Below, in pieces: positions 1 to 11,500 of a DNA stretch of 64,000 nucleotides. The notes under the pieces are model-generated. The model searched no databases and was not told where the DNA came from. It was given only the letters and a program-made list of their open reading frames with translations. The first letter of the stretch is position 1. Every line of letters begins with the position of its first letter. Source of the stretch: Hyalella azteca (Eukaryota > Arthropoda > Malacostraca > Amphipoda > Hyalellidae); the NCBI RefSeq assembly GCF_000764305.2, contig NW_025936571.1, positions 434,001-498,000 on the forward strand. Reading direction: 5' to 3'. A program made the position numbers and the translations under genes.

Positions 1-64
1 GCAAACGAGGTAATAACTAAAGGAAGTGTGAAGTAAATGAATTAAAAAGTAATTAGTTAATTAC

Positions 65-708
65 CGCGTGTAGGTTGAAGGTGCGCACGTTGCCTCCGTC
101 AGCAGCGAGGTCGGGCACGGTGGCTACGACGGTGCAGGCGCCACACCCGCCCTCCCGACACAGCGCCTTGGTGCCCTTAGCGCCCGCCACGTCCCGGATG
201 AAGTCCACGAGGCGCATGTGAGGCGAGACCGACGCCGACACTGCGTGAGGGGGGCGAGGAGGGTGGAAATGTGATACATTATTAATAACAGAGCGATTAT
301 CGGGCCACCAGCAAGTGCAGTGCACGGTATCGGGCCACAAGCAGGTGCAGTGCACGGTATCGGGCCACCAGCAAGTGCAGTGCACGGTATCGGGCCACCA
401 GCAAGTGCAGTGCACGCTGCACGGTATCGGGCCAGTGCAGTGCACGGTATCGGGCCACCAGCAAGTGCAGTGCACGGTATCGGGCCACCAGCAAGTGCAG
501 TGCAAGCACTGCAAGGTATCGGGCCACCAGCAAGTGCAGTGCAAGGTATCGGGGCACCAGCAAGTGCAGTGCACGGTATCAGGCACGGTATCACGGTACA
601 CGACACTCAATACTCACGCGTGTATTTCTCTCCGTTGATGAAGAATGAGACGCTGCGGCCCAATTGCTCCAGTTTATCAAGTTCGTCGTTTTCCTGGGGA
701 GCCATCAT
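65..708 (-). CDS. Xanthine dehydrogenase/aldehyde oxidase-like protein, N-terminal exons (partial)
   Basis: Two exons on the minus strand: 618-708 (start, tandem ATG ATG at 708-703) and 65-240. The donor GTGAGT after 618, the acceptor CTCACGCAG before 240 and the donor GTAATT after 65 give one continuous frame (phase-1 intron). The product opens with an acidic leader, then FFINGEKYTLSASVSPHM, then a 2Fe-2S ferredoxin-type segment with the loop CREGGCGAC. This loop, preceded by GTKAL, is the hallmark of the N-terminal iron-sulfur domain of xanthine dehydrogenases and arthropod aldehyde oxidases, which hydroxylate purines or oxidise aldehydes using FAD and a molybdenum cofactor. NGEKYTLSASVSP looks closer to insect aldehyde oxidases than to xanthine dehydrogenase, but 89 codons cannot settle this. 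The FAD and molybdenum domains must lie left of the window. Intron 1 is filled by a tandem repeat. Confidence 0.82.
300..592. repeat. 30-bp minisatellite in intron 1 of the molybdo-flavoenzyme gene
   Basis: About nine imperfect units built on CACGGTATCGGGCCACCAGC followed by AAGTGCAGTG. Some units carry small internal duplications (TGCAGTGCACGCTGCA). The long open frames crossing it on both strands are products of the repeat, not genes. Confidence 0.9.
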
Positions 709-1741
709 TACCTAACTAACCTAGTTAACTTCACTCCAATTAAATCAATGAAACAATGCTATCTGAAATACAAGAATGACATAAAATTAAATATGCAACT
801 AGCTAAGTGAAGTAACAGAAGTCCGTTTTACTGCAGTGTGGAATTTATTTCTTAGTTAGCATTCAGATGACAATCAAAGTTGATAATTTTCATGTAGAAT
901 TATTTCCACAATATGAACCTCCCGCATACCGAAGTTAGCCTAGATTGCGCTTCGGGACAAAGCTCCTAAAAACGAGTTAGTAGCGCAAAACCGATGCCGA
1001 TTTTCTAGAACATAGTAATCTTGCTTCAACTTTTTAGTAAATTGGACTTGGGAATAGTTGGAGGGCGCTCAAAATCAAAAAGAACATCATAAGAATACTA
1101 AAATTGTTATCCTCGCATTCGAAGAACAAAGAATTGAAGGTCTAAACCATTCATGAACTTCATCGCTGACCTCTCCAAGCTCACGTTTAAACTAACTTCG
1201 AAGCAAAATTGTACGTAATCGACCAAGAAACAAACTTTTAAGATAATTCTGCGGAAAACGACTGATATTTGTTCGTTCATTTATTCACATTTAAATTGTC
1301 TAAGGACTAGTATTACGCGAGTTATCACTGGTACAACCACAGTTTACACTACTTTATCTTTTTGAACTGTCCTACCGTAGCTTTGTGGACTAACGTCACA
1401 ACACAGCTGCAACCACAACCCTACTCCACCTTACTCAACCCGTCACTAACTAACAGCTAGCCTAGCTAGCCAGACAAGCCGTCTTTGTGACTAGGAGACA
1501 CCGACACGAGTGGCGACTATCCGGAGTTATGCTCAGCGTCAAGGTCAAATAAAATGAGCTCTTTAAACAACGATAGTTACAATAGAAGTACGGCTGCGTC
1601 AGAGCTGTAGTACTGCTACATTAGAACTGTTTAATTAACGCCGATGATCGTCTGCTAACTTCTACAACAAACATTACATCTGGTCTGAAAAAAACAAAAA
1701 CAGTGATGTCATAAGCCGATGATAAGGCCGATTTTTTCATA
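709..1741. other. Non-coding stretch upstream of the molybdo-flavoenzyme start
   Basis: No supported exon on either strand. It should hold the promoter and 5' UTR of the minus-strand gene that starts at 708, but no TATA or initiator motif can be picked with confidence. Confidence 0.5.
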
Positions 1742-1743
1742 TA

Positions 1744-2312
1744 CAGGGTGTTTCAGAATTAAGTAACCCTTTTAATTTGTTAATAAATAAAAAACTAAGA
1801 ACGTTATGAAGTTGAAACTTGTTTTATTTAAAAGAAGAATATTTTCATGGTAATATTGTATCATAGTTACGTCATTATCCTGTATAGCTTGCTAAATTTG
1901 TGTTTAATTATCAAGCCTTAAATTTTCATCATGATTCGCTACAGCAAAGAAGAAAGAACAAAAATTATCGCTACAGTCAATAACGATGCCAATAACAGAA
2001 GTTCAACGTGATTACAGGATCCATTTCAAAACAAGGATCCTTCAAAAAACACATTTAAATATCTTTATCGAAAATTTGCGGATATCAAAAATTTGCACTC
2101 TCGTCAGAAACACTAATGAAGGTGAAGAGAAGAGCCCTATTTTGTCAAAACAATTGTGGTGGGCATTTAAAAGATATTATATTTAAAAACTAGGATACAA
2201 TATTACCATAAAAATGTTCTTCTTTTAAATAAAACAAGTTTCAACTTCATAACGTTCTTAGTTTTTTATTTATTTACAAATTAAAAGGGTTACTTAATTC
2301 TGAAACACCCTG
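1744..2312 (+). mobile_element. Non-autonomous DNA transposon with 125-bp terminal inverted repeats
   Basis: The arms 1744-1868 and 2188-2312 are near-identical inverted repeats, beginning CAGGGTGTTTCAGAATTA and flanked by TA on both sides (1742-1743, 2313-2314), as expected for a Tc1/mariner-type TA target duplication. Inside, a broken coding trace starts with MIRYSKEERTKIIATV at 1931 and, in another frame (1986-2186), gives TEVQRDYRIHF and ENLRIS. The pattern resembles the helix-turn-helix head (DUF4817-like) of arthropod mariner-type transposases. Frames are broken and no catalytic DDE/D region is present, so this is a deletion derivative. Confidence 0.85.
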
Positions 2313-2629
2313 TATATAGCTGGGTTGAAGACTTGTGAAGTCAGAAGCATCTCCATGGTCTTGAGGTCTATATTAGGAGGTCTTCATTCCTTCTGATTGT
2401 TGTGAAGCCCCACAAAATAATGTTCATATAGTAAAATTATTATTATTTTACAAAATAAATAGCGACTAATTTACTATAATGTGGCGATGGCGTGATTATA
2501 TGAATGTACATAAGAAAACCATCCAACCAGTCATTATTAACTCAAATATGATCATAAATCTTAATTTAATGATCAAATCATGTATAAATATGTATATCTC
2601 CTCAGTTGCGGCTGATAATGTTACAGTCA

Positions 2630-2735
2630 AGAAGTGTTGTAGGCTACGTTCTTCAGGCTCAGGGAAGGGATCATGATAGTCCATTCGAAGCACGGCAGTG
2701 GTGGTCTCCGACAGGCGTCCCTCCTCAGTCGTGGC
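2630..2735. repeat. Dispersed repeat, copy A
   Basis: The segment from GAAGTGTTGTAGGCTACGTT through GATCATGATAGTCCATT to GGCAGTGGTGG matches, with substitutions and small gaps, the segment at 48045-48140 in the same orientation. The family is not identified; it could be part of a SINE or a larger element. Confidence 0.65.
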
Positions 2736-4746
2736 GCAATACTAACCGAAACGATTACACCTTCTTCCACGAACGAATAGAAATATTAAGTATAACTCTG
2801 TTATAAGTTATAACACACAGAAATTATACAATTTATTAAGAAATTATCTGCAATCTGTCAAGCAGTTTTGTCTGACAGCTGTTACATAATCGCGTCATCA
2901 GTTCATGCCTGGTCTTACACGAATATTAGCATTTATAGACGGTGCACGTACGTTATTCAACCCAAAAGTTTATGATGAAACGAAAATATTTCTATAACAC
3001 TAAAATTATTTTAAATATAATGATTTTGTCAGCGGCGAATTCCATTTAACATCAGTGATTTTACGACACAAATAGTAACCTTGGACTAACGTGTTGAGCC
3101 AATTCATCAGCTATTAAAAGATATGATATTACTTAGGTTTCATGTCAGCCTAATCTTTTGTTGAAGCATCTAATTGCTATTAGTGTATCTAAATTCGTGT
3201 GCAAATCGGTCTCCGCTTCTCCAAGCACAGTCGGCTCATGGCTGAGTGGGAGTGTATCTTATGACGCTTCGATGCCTGTGAGCTACAAACATTATTCTCA
3301 TGTCCAGCGACGCAAGAACAATGGTTTGCAAGTGCGTTCACGTGAAGCACAAAACCGAACGTTGGCGTCTCCTACTGAACTCGAATGTGTGGTGAACTGC
3401 AATATCTTGCATGTTTTGTCCCTACAGCTATAGATTTAAATCACTCTTTTACACTTCATTGCTTGCGTTTAAGCATTTATCGCTGTTTCTCCTAGCTGTG
3501 GAACATTCTCGGGAATATTTGCTTGCAAACTTTAATATACAGCACTAAGATCTTGAACTGTTATGCCATGAACCTGCATTGTTAATATCTTTTGAAGCTA
3601 AAGCAAAGATCCTTTTCACGAAACGGTTTTCATGGAACAGGCACTTTCATAAAACATAAGTTGCGTTAGTCAAAAAGTTCATTTATTATTTACTATTATA
3701 TGAAATTGAATTATCAAGAAATTAATATCGAAATTTTCTGTTGTTAACTCCATGGTGCAAGGTCGTGAATTCATTTGAAATTTCTAAATTTTATTTCAAC
3801 TAATCCATACTTCAATAGTGATCAATGCAGTTTCATTGGCCGACCCAAAGCATAAGCTAGAAGCTTAGCCGATTATTCGTCTCGTACACATTCTCCCTCG
3901 CAGTGCCGTATATGGTAATAACTGGCGCAATGGCACATGTGGAATAAAAATATAAATAACGTTTGATTTATGTAAGCACATTATGAAATTACGATGAATT
4001 AGAAAACTATAAGCTACCACTTTACAGCGGTTATAAAGTTTGCAAATAAATGCTTACTGTATTGTTTTGTTAGTGAGCTGTTTTCACAACGATATAATCA
4101 GAAACTTTACGTGTAGGCGATGGTTCCAGCGAGTGTTCAAGCGCATATGAACCCAGTGCTGCTCTGGGTTCTCTTGCGGTCGATGTGATCACATTGGTCT
4201 TCATGATGTTTGCAGGATGAATCTTTTTGTGAAGTATGGATGCAAATAATATAGTGACCATGGTTGAACCATGAAGTGACAGGGTAGGATGAATCTCTTT
4301 GTGAAGTATGGATGCAGATAATATAGTAAAATAAAATAAAATATTGCTTCCCCTCGAATTAGCTTGAAATTTTTTTTCTGAATTTATAATAAACATTATA
4401 GAACAATCGTTACCTTACTAGCCAATGTTAAACAAACAAACTTAGCCATAAGAAATTCGTTATTCGTCTGAAAAAATATAAATTGGGAATCATCCATTAT
4501 TTTATTCGCTCAAGCTGTGTTGTGAAGCGAGCAAAGCGTGAATTTGGGATTTTAGTAAAGCGAGCTGAGATCAAGTAGAAACCACTTCCGTCATTAGTAG
4601 TTTCCGTATTTTAGAAATTCTTACTTTTAACATTTAATCATTGTATAGTTAGACGCGACCACACCAGCTGCTGTCTGATCCGTCAAGCATGAAGCAGCGT
4701 GTTTGACTGCAATAATTTCCGATACATATCGACATATCCTACCAAA
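2736..4746. other. Non-coding region upstream of CFAP410
   Basis: Only short, compositionally unremarkable open frames are seen. One short local duplication is visible: the motif GATGAATC plus TTTGTGAAGTATGGATG occurs at about 4215 and 4290. The CFAP410 promoter and 5' UTR are expected at the right end of this stretch. Confidence 0.5.
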
Positions 4747-7700
4747 ATGCCAATAAAATTAACAGAAGACATGGTCGTTGCCCGTTCCAAGGGCTCCGAT
4801 CTGCAGAACATCAGGAAACTCAACTGCTGGTGAGATGCTCCTTGTTGATTTTGGTGAATGGCTCATTGTTTATATCTTAGTTTTCCTTTAAAAATGAAAC
4901 TACTTAACTAGTTAGCTATACAGAAATTTATTTATTGAATTTGAACTCATTGTTAATTCTCCAGAACATTTTACTTGATGTAACATTTTTAGAAATACAA
5001 CTGGTAGGTATTTAAATTTGTATAAATGATTTTGATTTGGGCTGATCTTGCAATAAGTTCTCAAAAATACATCAATACTAATGATTAATACTGGTCAGTG
5101 GTCACTGCATACCACTATGCAGAGGGTGGATGCAGCGTCGGCAATATATGGATTTTTAAGCCCAAAGCGTCGCCGGCCATTTTAAAGATGCGTTGCCGGG
5201 TAATTTTTAATGAAAAGCCATTTACGCTGAGTAATGACGAACTATTTACAAGCCACGAACTTATTACAAGGTTGCATGCACGTGTTACCCCAAAGTTATT
5301 CACTATTTGGTAGAGCAAGGTCAATTGTCAAATTTGACACATTTTTCGATGATCTCACCAGGTGGCATGCATTGTCTCTCTTTGGATCTCAATATTTTCC
5401 CACTAGATAGCCAAGACCTAGTGTTTTGGCAGTATTTTGATGCGTAATGTATGACGTCACCATTTCAACCATCAACAAACGCATGGAACTAAAACAAAGC
5501 TTAATATAAAGGAAAAGTTGGAGAGGTGACAGAATTACCCACGATGTCGGAATATACGTACCGCGTTTACTCTAAGTAGACTCTAGACGGTAGACCAGTG
5601 GAGTATCATGGATACCAGCAATTTCATACTCAAGATATTGGTTTAAATCTTGAGTAGATCTGTAGATGACTAAGGTGAGGAGATTAAAAATGCTTAATAT
5701 CATGTTGCTTGCTTGACACGTTGACTCCGAAGTCCAAAGTGGTACATATGCATACCATGAAATGTAATTCTCCAGGACGTAGTGGTACATAATTCAGGTT
5801 GCCTAAAATTGGCCAAATCTGAGAACAAAAAAGGCTGATAACTCAATATATACTAGTTTATTTGTAGGTTCTGCTATAAAAATTCCATTTATCTTCTTTT
5901 GCAGTATTTAAAATTTAATTAAGAAGTACCCCTATCATAAATTTTAGCTGGCCAATGCAATTGAGATAAACTAAATTACAGAATTTGTCCGGAAGGACGG
6001 AAAAAATGACCATCTGGCAACCCTGTTAAAAACGGTACAAAAATGAAATAATAGTACAAGTACAAGATTAAGCAATCAGAGTCCAAGTGTTAAAGTTAAT
6101 ATTCTTAGATCTTTGGGAAGAGGTGATTTAGCTGCATTAGACATATGACCCACTAGAAGGGGTAAAAATTTACTGGGTCATGACACAAGGCAAGTTTTTC
6201 ATAGCTGGCGCCTGACTCCAACTGTTCAATGTCGTGCTTCCTTGTTATTATATTAACTAGTGCCTGGACTGCCTGCCAGCACCTGCTATCTGCTTACCAT
6301 CAATTTTGTAGTAAATGTTGTCTGCATGATGATGAATGTTGGCAATAAAACTTGGCATCCACTGTCTATATCAGTATAGGTTTGTCTTGGAGTCTTTGGT
6401 TAGAAAAATGGCATCCTCAACCTATGTTATGCCATTTTGGGAAAAGTCCTACTTTTTTCTGAAATATTGTGGCTCTAACATTCTATAATTTTAGTAGGTA
6501 TAAAATCTTGTGGCTCTACTGTCATGTATTTTTGTTTGATTGAAAAAATCATGGTTTGCATTTTGCAAACATGTCATTTCATAAAATTTTCAACTCTGCA
6601 ATCCGCATTACTTTAACTGTACGGCCAAAATATCCTGCAATATATTTAACAGTGACATTAAATATAGTATTTAATAAATTGATACCTTATATTTAATAAT
6701 ACAGGAGTATTTTCAATTCAAATAATGAGTTTTGCATGTTAAAAAGCTGAGAGAAATGTAAGAAAATTACATTTCCTAATTTGTTTGAACATGTTTTTCA
6801 AATTACTTACAAGGATCAATTAATCATACTATAAAATAACAATACCATTATATCATATTCCTTTTTTCTTAGGTTAATTGGTATGTATTTCCAATATTTT
6901 AAACCAATCAAACCTAATTTCTCTAATTTATTTTCAGGGGAAGTGAACTCTCTGATGTATCTGTGATTCGCAAGCTGCCCAATGTGGAAGTTCTTTCTCT
7001 CAGGTAAGATGTAATTTTTTAGTAATGATAGAAAATTTCAATTTTACCTTCAGTGAATGTTAGTGGAAAGATAATGAAAATGATAATGATATTTATAATG
7101 GAGGCTGGATGCAAGCAGCAGAAGTGTTGTCTGGCACAGCTCATTTTCCAAGTTTTTCTAGAGAAATTTATTCATGGAAAAAAATTAAATCTAAATGGAG
7201 TCAATATGCTCATCCATTGTCTACTGACAACGGCACTATAGCCCAGACTCATGCAGGGTCTATGCTTCCATATTCCTGTTTCTATTGCGGATTTTCAACA
7301 TTACCATGTTCAAAATCTTTGCTATTTGTAACTATCATACATAGACATCAATGTAAGCTCATATACAAATAATGTTTATGTTGGGAATTTCTGTTGATTG
7401 GTGGTGGCTATGGGACAAAACTCCAATTAATAAACTAGAGGGTACTAATTTTATATTTCTTGCTGATTCATCTCTCACTGATTTACTCCTTTGGGGTTTT
7501 TTGAGGAATATATTGCTCAACATACGTATATATTAATATATTTCGAGGGATATTTTTGTCATTATATGGGAATATTGAGAGGACATCTAGTAGGTATAAA
7601 TATCGTAGGAGGGGCTGTATAGGGTGCATGCCAGAAGTTTTTTCCAGCCAGAGAACATTACATATTGAATAGAAATAAATATTTTCTAAATAAATTAACA

Positions 7701-8518
7701 AATTTTCTTTCTACCTCAGAGCAATTTTATTGGCCTAGAGATAGGTGTATTGCTAAATACTAGAAAATGTTGTAATTTAATTTATTGATAAGAATTTTGA
7801 ATTAGGTTTATATTTTTGTTATTCTCACCCAAAGATTCTACCGTTTATAATCAAACCTCTTTTACAGTGTGAACCAAATTTCAACCTTGGTGGACTTCCA
7901 GTGGTGCACAAACTTACAAGAACTTTACATCCGCAAAAACAATGTAAAGGACATCAATGAACTGCTGTACCTGCGTCAGCTGCCCAAACTCAAAAGCTTG
8001 TGGCTTGCTGACAATCCTTGTGCTCAGTTTGACAAGTGTGTTCTTTACAATTAAATCAAGATATTTTTGTGTTTTCCAAGTCTTCAAATAATTCATTTGA
8101 GCTTAATGGCAATTAATTGTGTTTACTATTTGTATTATTGGAGAACCAAAATGTTTCTGGTTTACATAGGTGGTTATATAATTTCCTAAAATATCAATAT
8201 TTAGCTATGACATTTAAGTATTCAATAGAATAATTCTAGAATTATTTGTATGGTATCTATATTGAATATTCAGTGTTATGTATGTTGAAAGAAGTAATTT
8301 TATTAACATGTCGTCATACGTACGCGGCATGAATATTTCAATTACGTATATTGAGGTGAAATAATTTAACATTTACTACACAGTTACCGGCTGACTGTAC
8401 TGCGGGCTCTGCCACATCTACAGAAGTTGGACAACGTGGTGGTGGAGGGAGAGGAGGTGCAGCGTGCCATGGTGTGCGGTACCTTGTTGCCTTTAGGTGC
8501 TGAACATCAGGCCGACAG
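4747..8518 (+). CDS. CFAP410: CFAP410 exons 1-4: leucine-rich-repeat N-terminal domain
   Basis: These four exons encode residues 1 to about 151, the only part besides the C-terminus that looks like the vertebrate protein. All four end with two bases of a split codon (W, S, N, R completed by the next exon), so their introns share one phase. LRR-type spacing is clear: VEVLSLSVNQIS, LQELYIRKNN, LKSLWLADNPC, then the LRR cap-like segment LTVLRALPHLQKLDN. Conservation of phase and motif makes this the firmest part of the gene model. Confidence 0.9.
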
Positions 8519-11500
8519 GTGAGTGTTGCTGAAGTGATGGAAACACGGGAGTGTTACGGAAGTGTTGGAAACCCGTGATGTATTGCAAACCCATGTCGAC
8601 AGGTGAGTGTTGCTGAAGTGTTGGAAACCCGTGAGTCTCACTGAAAATCAGGCTGACAGGTGAGTGTTGCTGAAGTGATGGAAACACGGGAGTGTTACGG
8701 AAGTGTTGGAAACCCGTGATGTATTGCAAACCCATGTCGACAGATGAGTGTTGCTGAAGTGTTGGAAACCCGTGAGTCTCACTGAAAATCAGGCTGACAG
8801 GTGAGTGTTGCACGTGGCTTTAGTGAGCCATTTTCGGGATCTTAGCAATGCTGCTGGCTTTTGTATGGCACTCTCATGTCCTTTGTAATATAAACCAATA
8901 TCTGAAAGTTGGATGCTGTTGTGGCTTTCGAGTAAGTGATGCAATTGAGTTGTGTAATTAATACATTTGTGGGTGAGTGATGCATTTGAGCTGTGTAATT
9001 AATACATTTGTGGGTGAGTGATGGATGCATTTGAGTTGGGAAATTAATGCATTTGTGGGTGAGTGATGCATTTGAGTTGGGAAATTAATGGATTTCAGTT
9101 TATGCACAGATGACTATTAGATGTTGCGGCTGACGATTATACAATAATGCCAATATTTGGGCAAATTGTTGACAATATGCAGAGATCGCTGATAATTATG
9201 GGGTATTTCTGAAAGGATTGTTCTGCTAGTGACTGTATAAGGTTACTTATTTTGCTATCTATTCTATCTCTGTATGCACGTTATTGATCGCTGCTAATGA
9301 CGGTTGATAAAGCTGCTCATGCATAAAAACTAGCTTGAAATTTAAAACATTTTCTTTAATTCACTGAAATTGTTTTTTTATAATTGGAGCATTTACTAAA
9401 ATATAGTTAAGATTGCAATGCTTAGACCTTAAGATTTAAATTATTCTTTTTGCCTTTAGGTTATTGGGAGTAACCAGCTTGGCTTTCAGATAATAATAGC
9501 ATTGGATATGGTTTATTAATAAATATATACAAGGATTCAAAACGCATGTATAATATGTGATCACAGCCAGCAATAGAGCAGCAGGTGTCTTTTTCCAATT
9601 ACTTTTGTAGGCTTCAATAATTATAATGGCAATTAATATTATAACTAATTGCCTCCGGACTGGATGTCATTCTAGGTGTTAAATATGTGAACTTCGGAAG
9701 TAGCCTATTACAAAAATGTTTATTTTATGTGGATTTTTTATTGTTAAACATGAGAACTGGGCAGAGAATAACACCCATTGTGGGTGATTAGCATAGAATT
9801 GTACCATAAATATGCGGACTTTGTCACTAGGAAATAATGACTTTGTCCCACAGCAATAATGACTTTGTCACACAGAAATAATGACTTTGTCCCACAGAAA
9901 TAATGACTTTGTCCCACAGCAATAATGACTTTGTCACCCAGAAATAATGACTTTGTCCCACAGAAATAATGACTTTGTCCCACAGCAATAATGACTTTGT
10001 CCCACAGAAATAATGACTTTGTCCCACAGCAATAATGACTTTGTCACACAGAAATAATGACTTTGTCACACAGAAATAATGACTTTCTCCCACAGAAATA
10101 ATGACTTTGTCACACAGAAATAATGACTTAGTCCCCCCGTACAGAGGCAGTGAAGGACTGAGCAGTGAGAGTGGAGGCGGAGGCAGTCTCTCCGACTACA
10201 GCCCTCCTGCCTCCTCCAGGACCCAGCGCAACTCTCAGGTTCTTTTCTCTACTACAATACTCAGCTTGGAATAGTTTTTGTGAGACTTTCTCATTCAATT
10301 TTTAATAGAATCATGTTTATTTTATGATCAATGTGTTAATATAATTTCGTATTTAATATCAATTGGTTTCTCTATCAGTTGAGTTAATTCTTTGTTTGGT
10401 ATGTGTGAGCTACAATTTAATTTGATGTTTTATTGCTCTTATTTTCAGCAATAAACAATAAAAAAATGATTTTCAAACTTTTTGGTGGTCAGTTTTTTAT
10501 GGTTAGTTTGAAAGTTTTTCATTCAAATTGTAACAAGTAATAATAACATAACGATAAAATTGAAATAGATTGTGAGATTAATTTAAGCAGTGTAATAATA
10601 ATAATAAATAAAATATAATAATCACATAATAAGCACTGTAATAAATAATAATAAATAAATATAATAAAATCCACCCACACAACAAGAAATGTTTCATGTC
10701 TTCCTGACAGCCAACGCAATACTACCTACTGCTGCTTCATGGCTTAGCAGCTACATACAGGAAAAAATTAGCTGCGTATTAATTATGTATTAGCTGCGTA
10801 TTAATTATGTATTAGCTGCGTATCAATTACGTATTAGCGGCGTATGATTTTATTAATTACGTTTAGCTGTGTATTGATTTATTAATTACAAAAATACAGG
10901 AAATCTGTTCATAATGGAATCAAATGTTAATAAATTATAGAATAAAAATATGTTCTTAATCACATGTTGGGGTGTGTGTAAAATTGCTGCAGTAGTGTAA
11001 GCCTTGTTTTCAGTATATTTTATTATCTGCATTGTTTAGATTTCACTTAATTTCATTTTAGTCTCTTTAATAATAATAATAATAGCGGTTTCAGCGTTTA
11101 TTAGGCCGTAGGCCTGTCGCCGATTCTTAACATCGCAGAACACTCACAGCATTGTGCGGGCTTGAACTCGCAACTCACTGCTACAATTCTGCTGTGCTTA
11201 ACCGCCCGGCCTCCTCGCCGATTCTGACCAGAAACTGGCGCACAGAGCTGGGATCGAACCCGCGCCTTTCTGCGCCAATCTTGGTACTCTGAACTTTAAC
11301 CGCTGGGCCACCCTGCCTCTTTTTACACTCGGTTGTTTAGTTGCATACTAAAGCAAACTAATGCATTACAGAACAGCTACAGCAGCCCTGAGCGAGAAAG
11401 CTTCCCCCAGCAGCAGCAACAGCAGCAACAACAGCAACAACAACAGCAGCAGATGAGGCCGACATATGAAGACGACGAGGACGATCAGTCAACCGCCTTG

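Noticed and set aside
53..715. Long frames on both strands rich in repeated Cys/Trp/Thr or Gln/Val motifs
   Set aside because: They are read-throughs of the 30-bp minisatellite in intron 1; only the FINGEKYT and GGCGAC segments are real coding.
8493..8813. Repetitive minus-strand frame (FPTLQQHSPV units)
   Set aside because: Antisense reading of the exon 4 donor array.
9744..10093. Minus-strand frames with repeated GQSHYFCGTKSLF-like peptide
   Set aside because: Pure product of the 22-23-bp acceptor-like array before exon 5.
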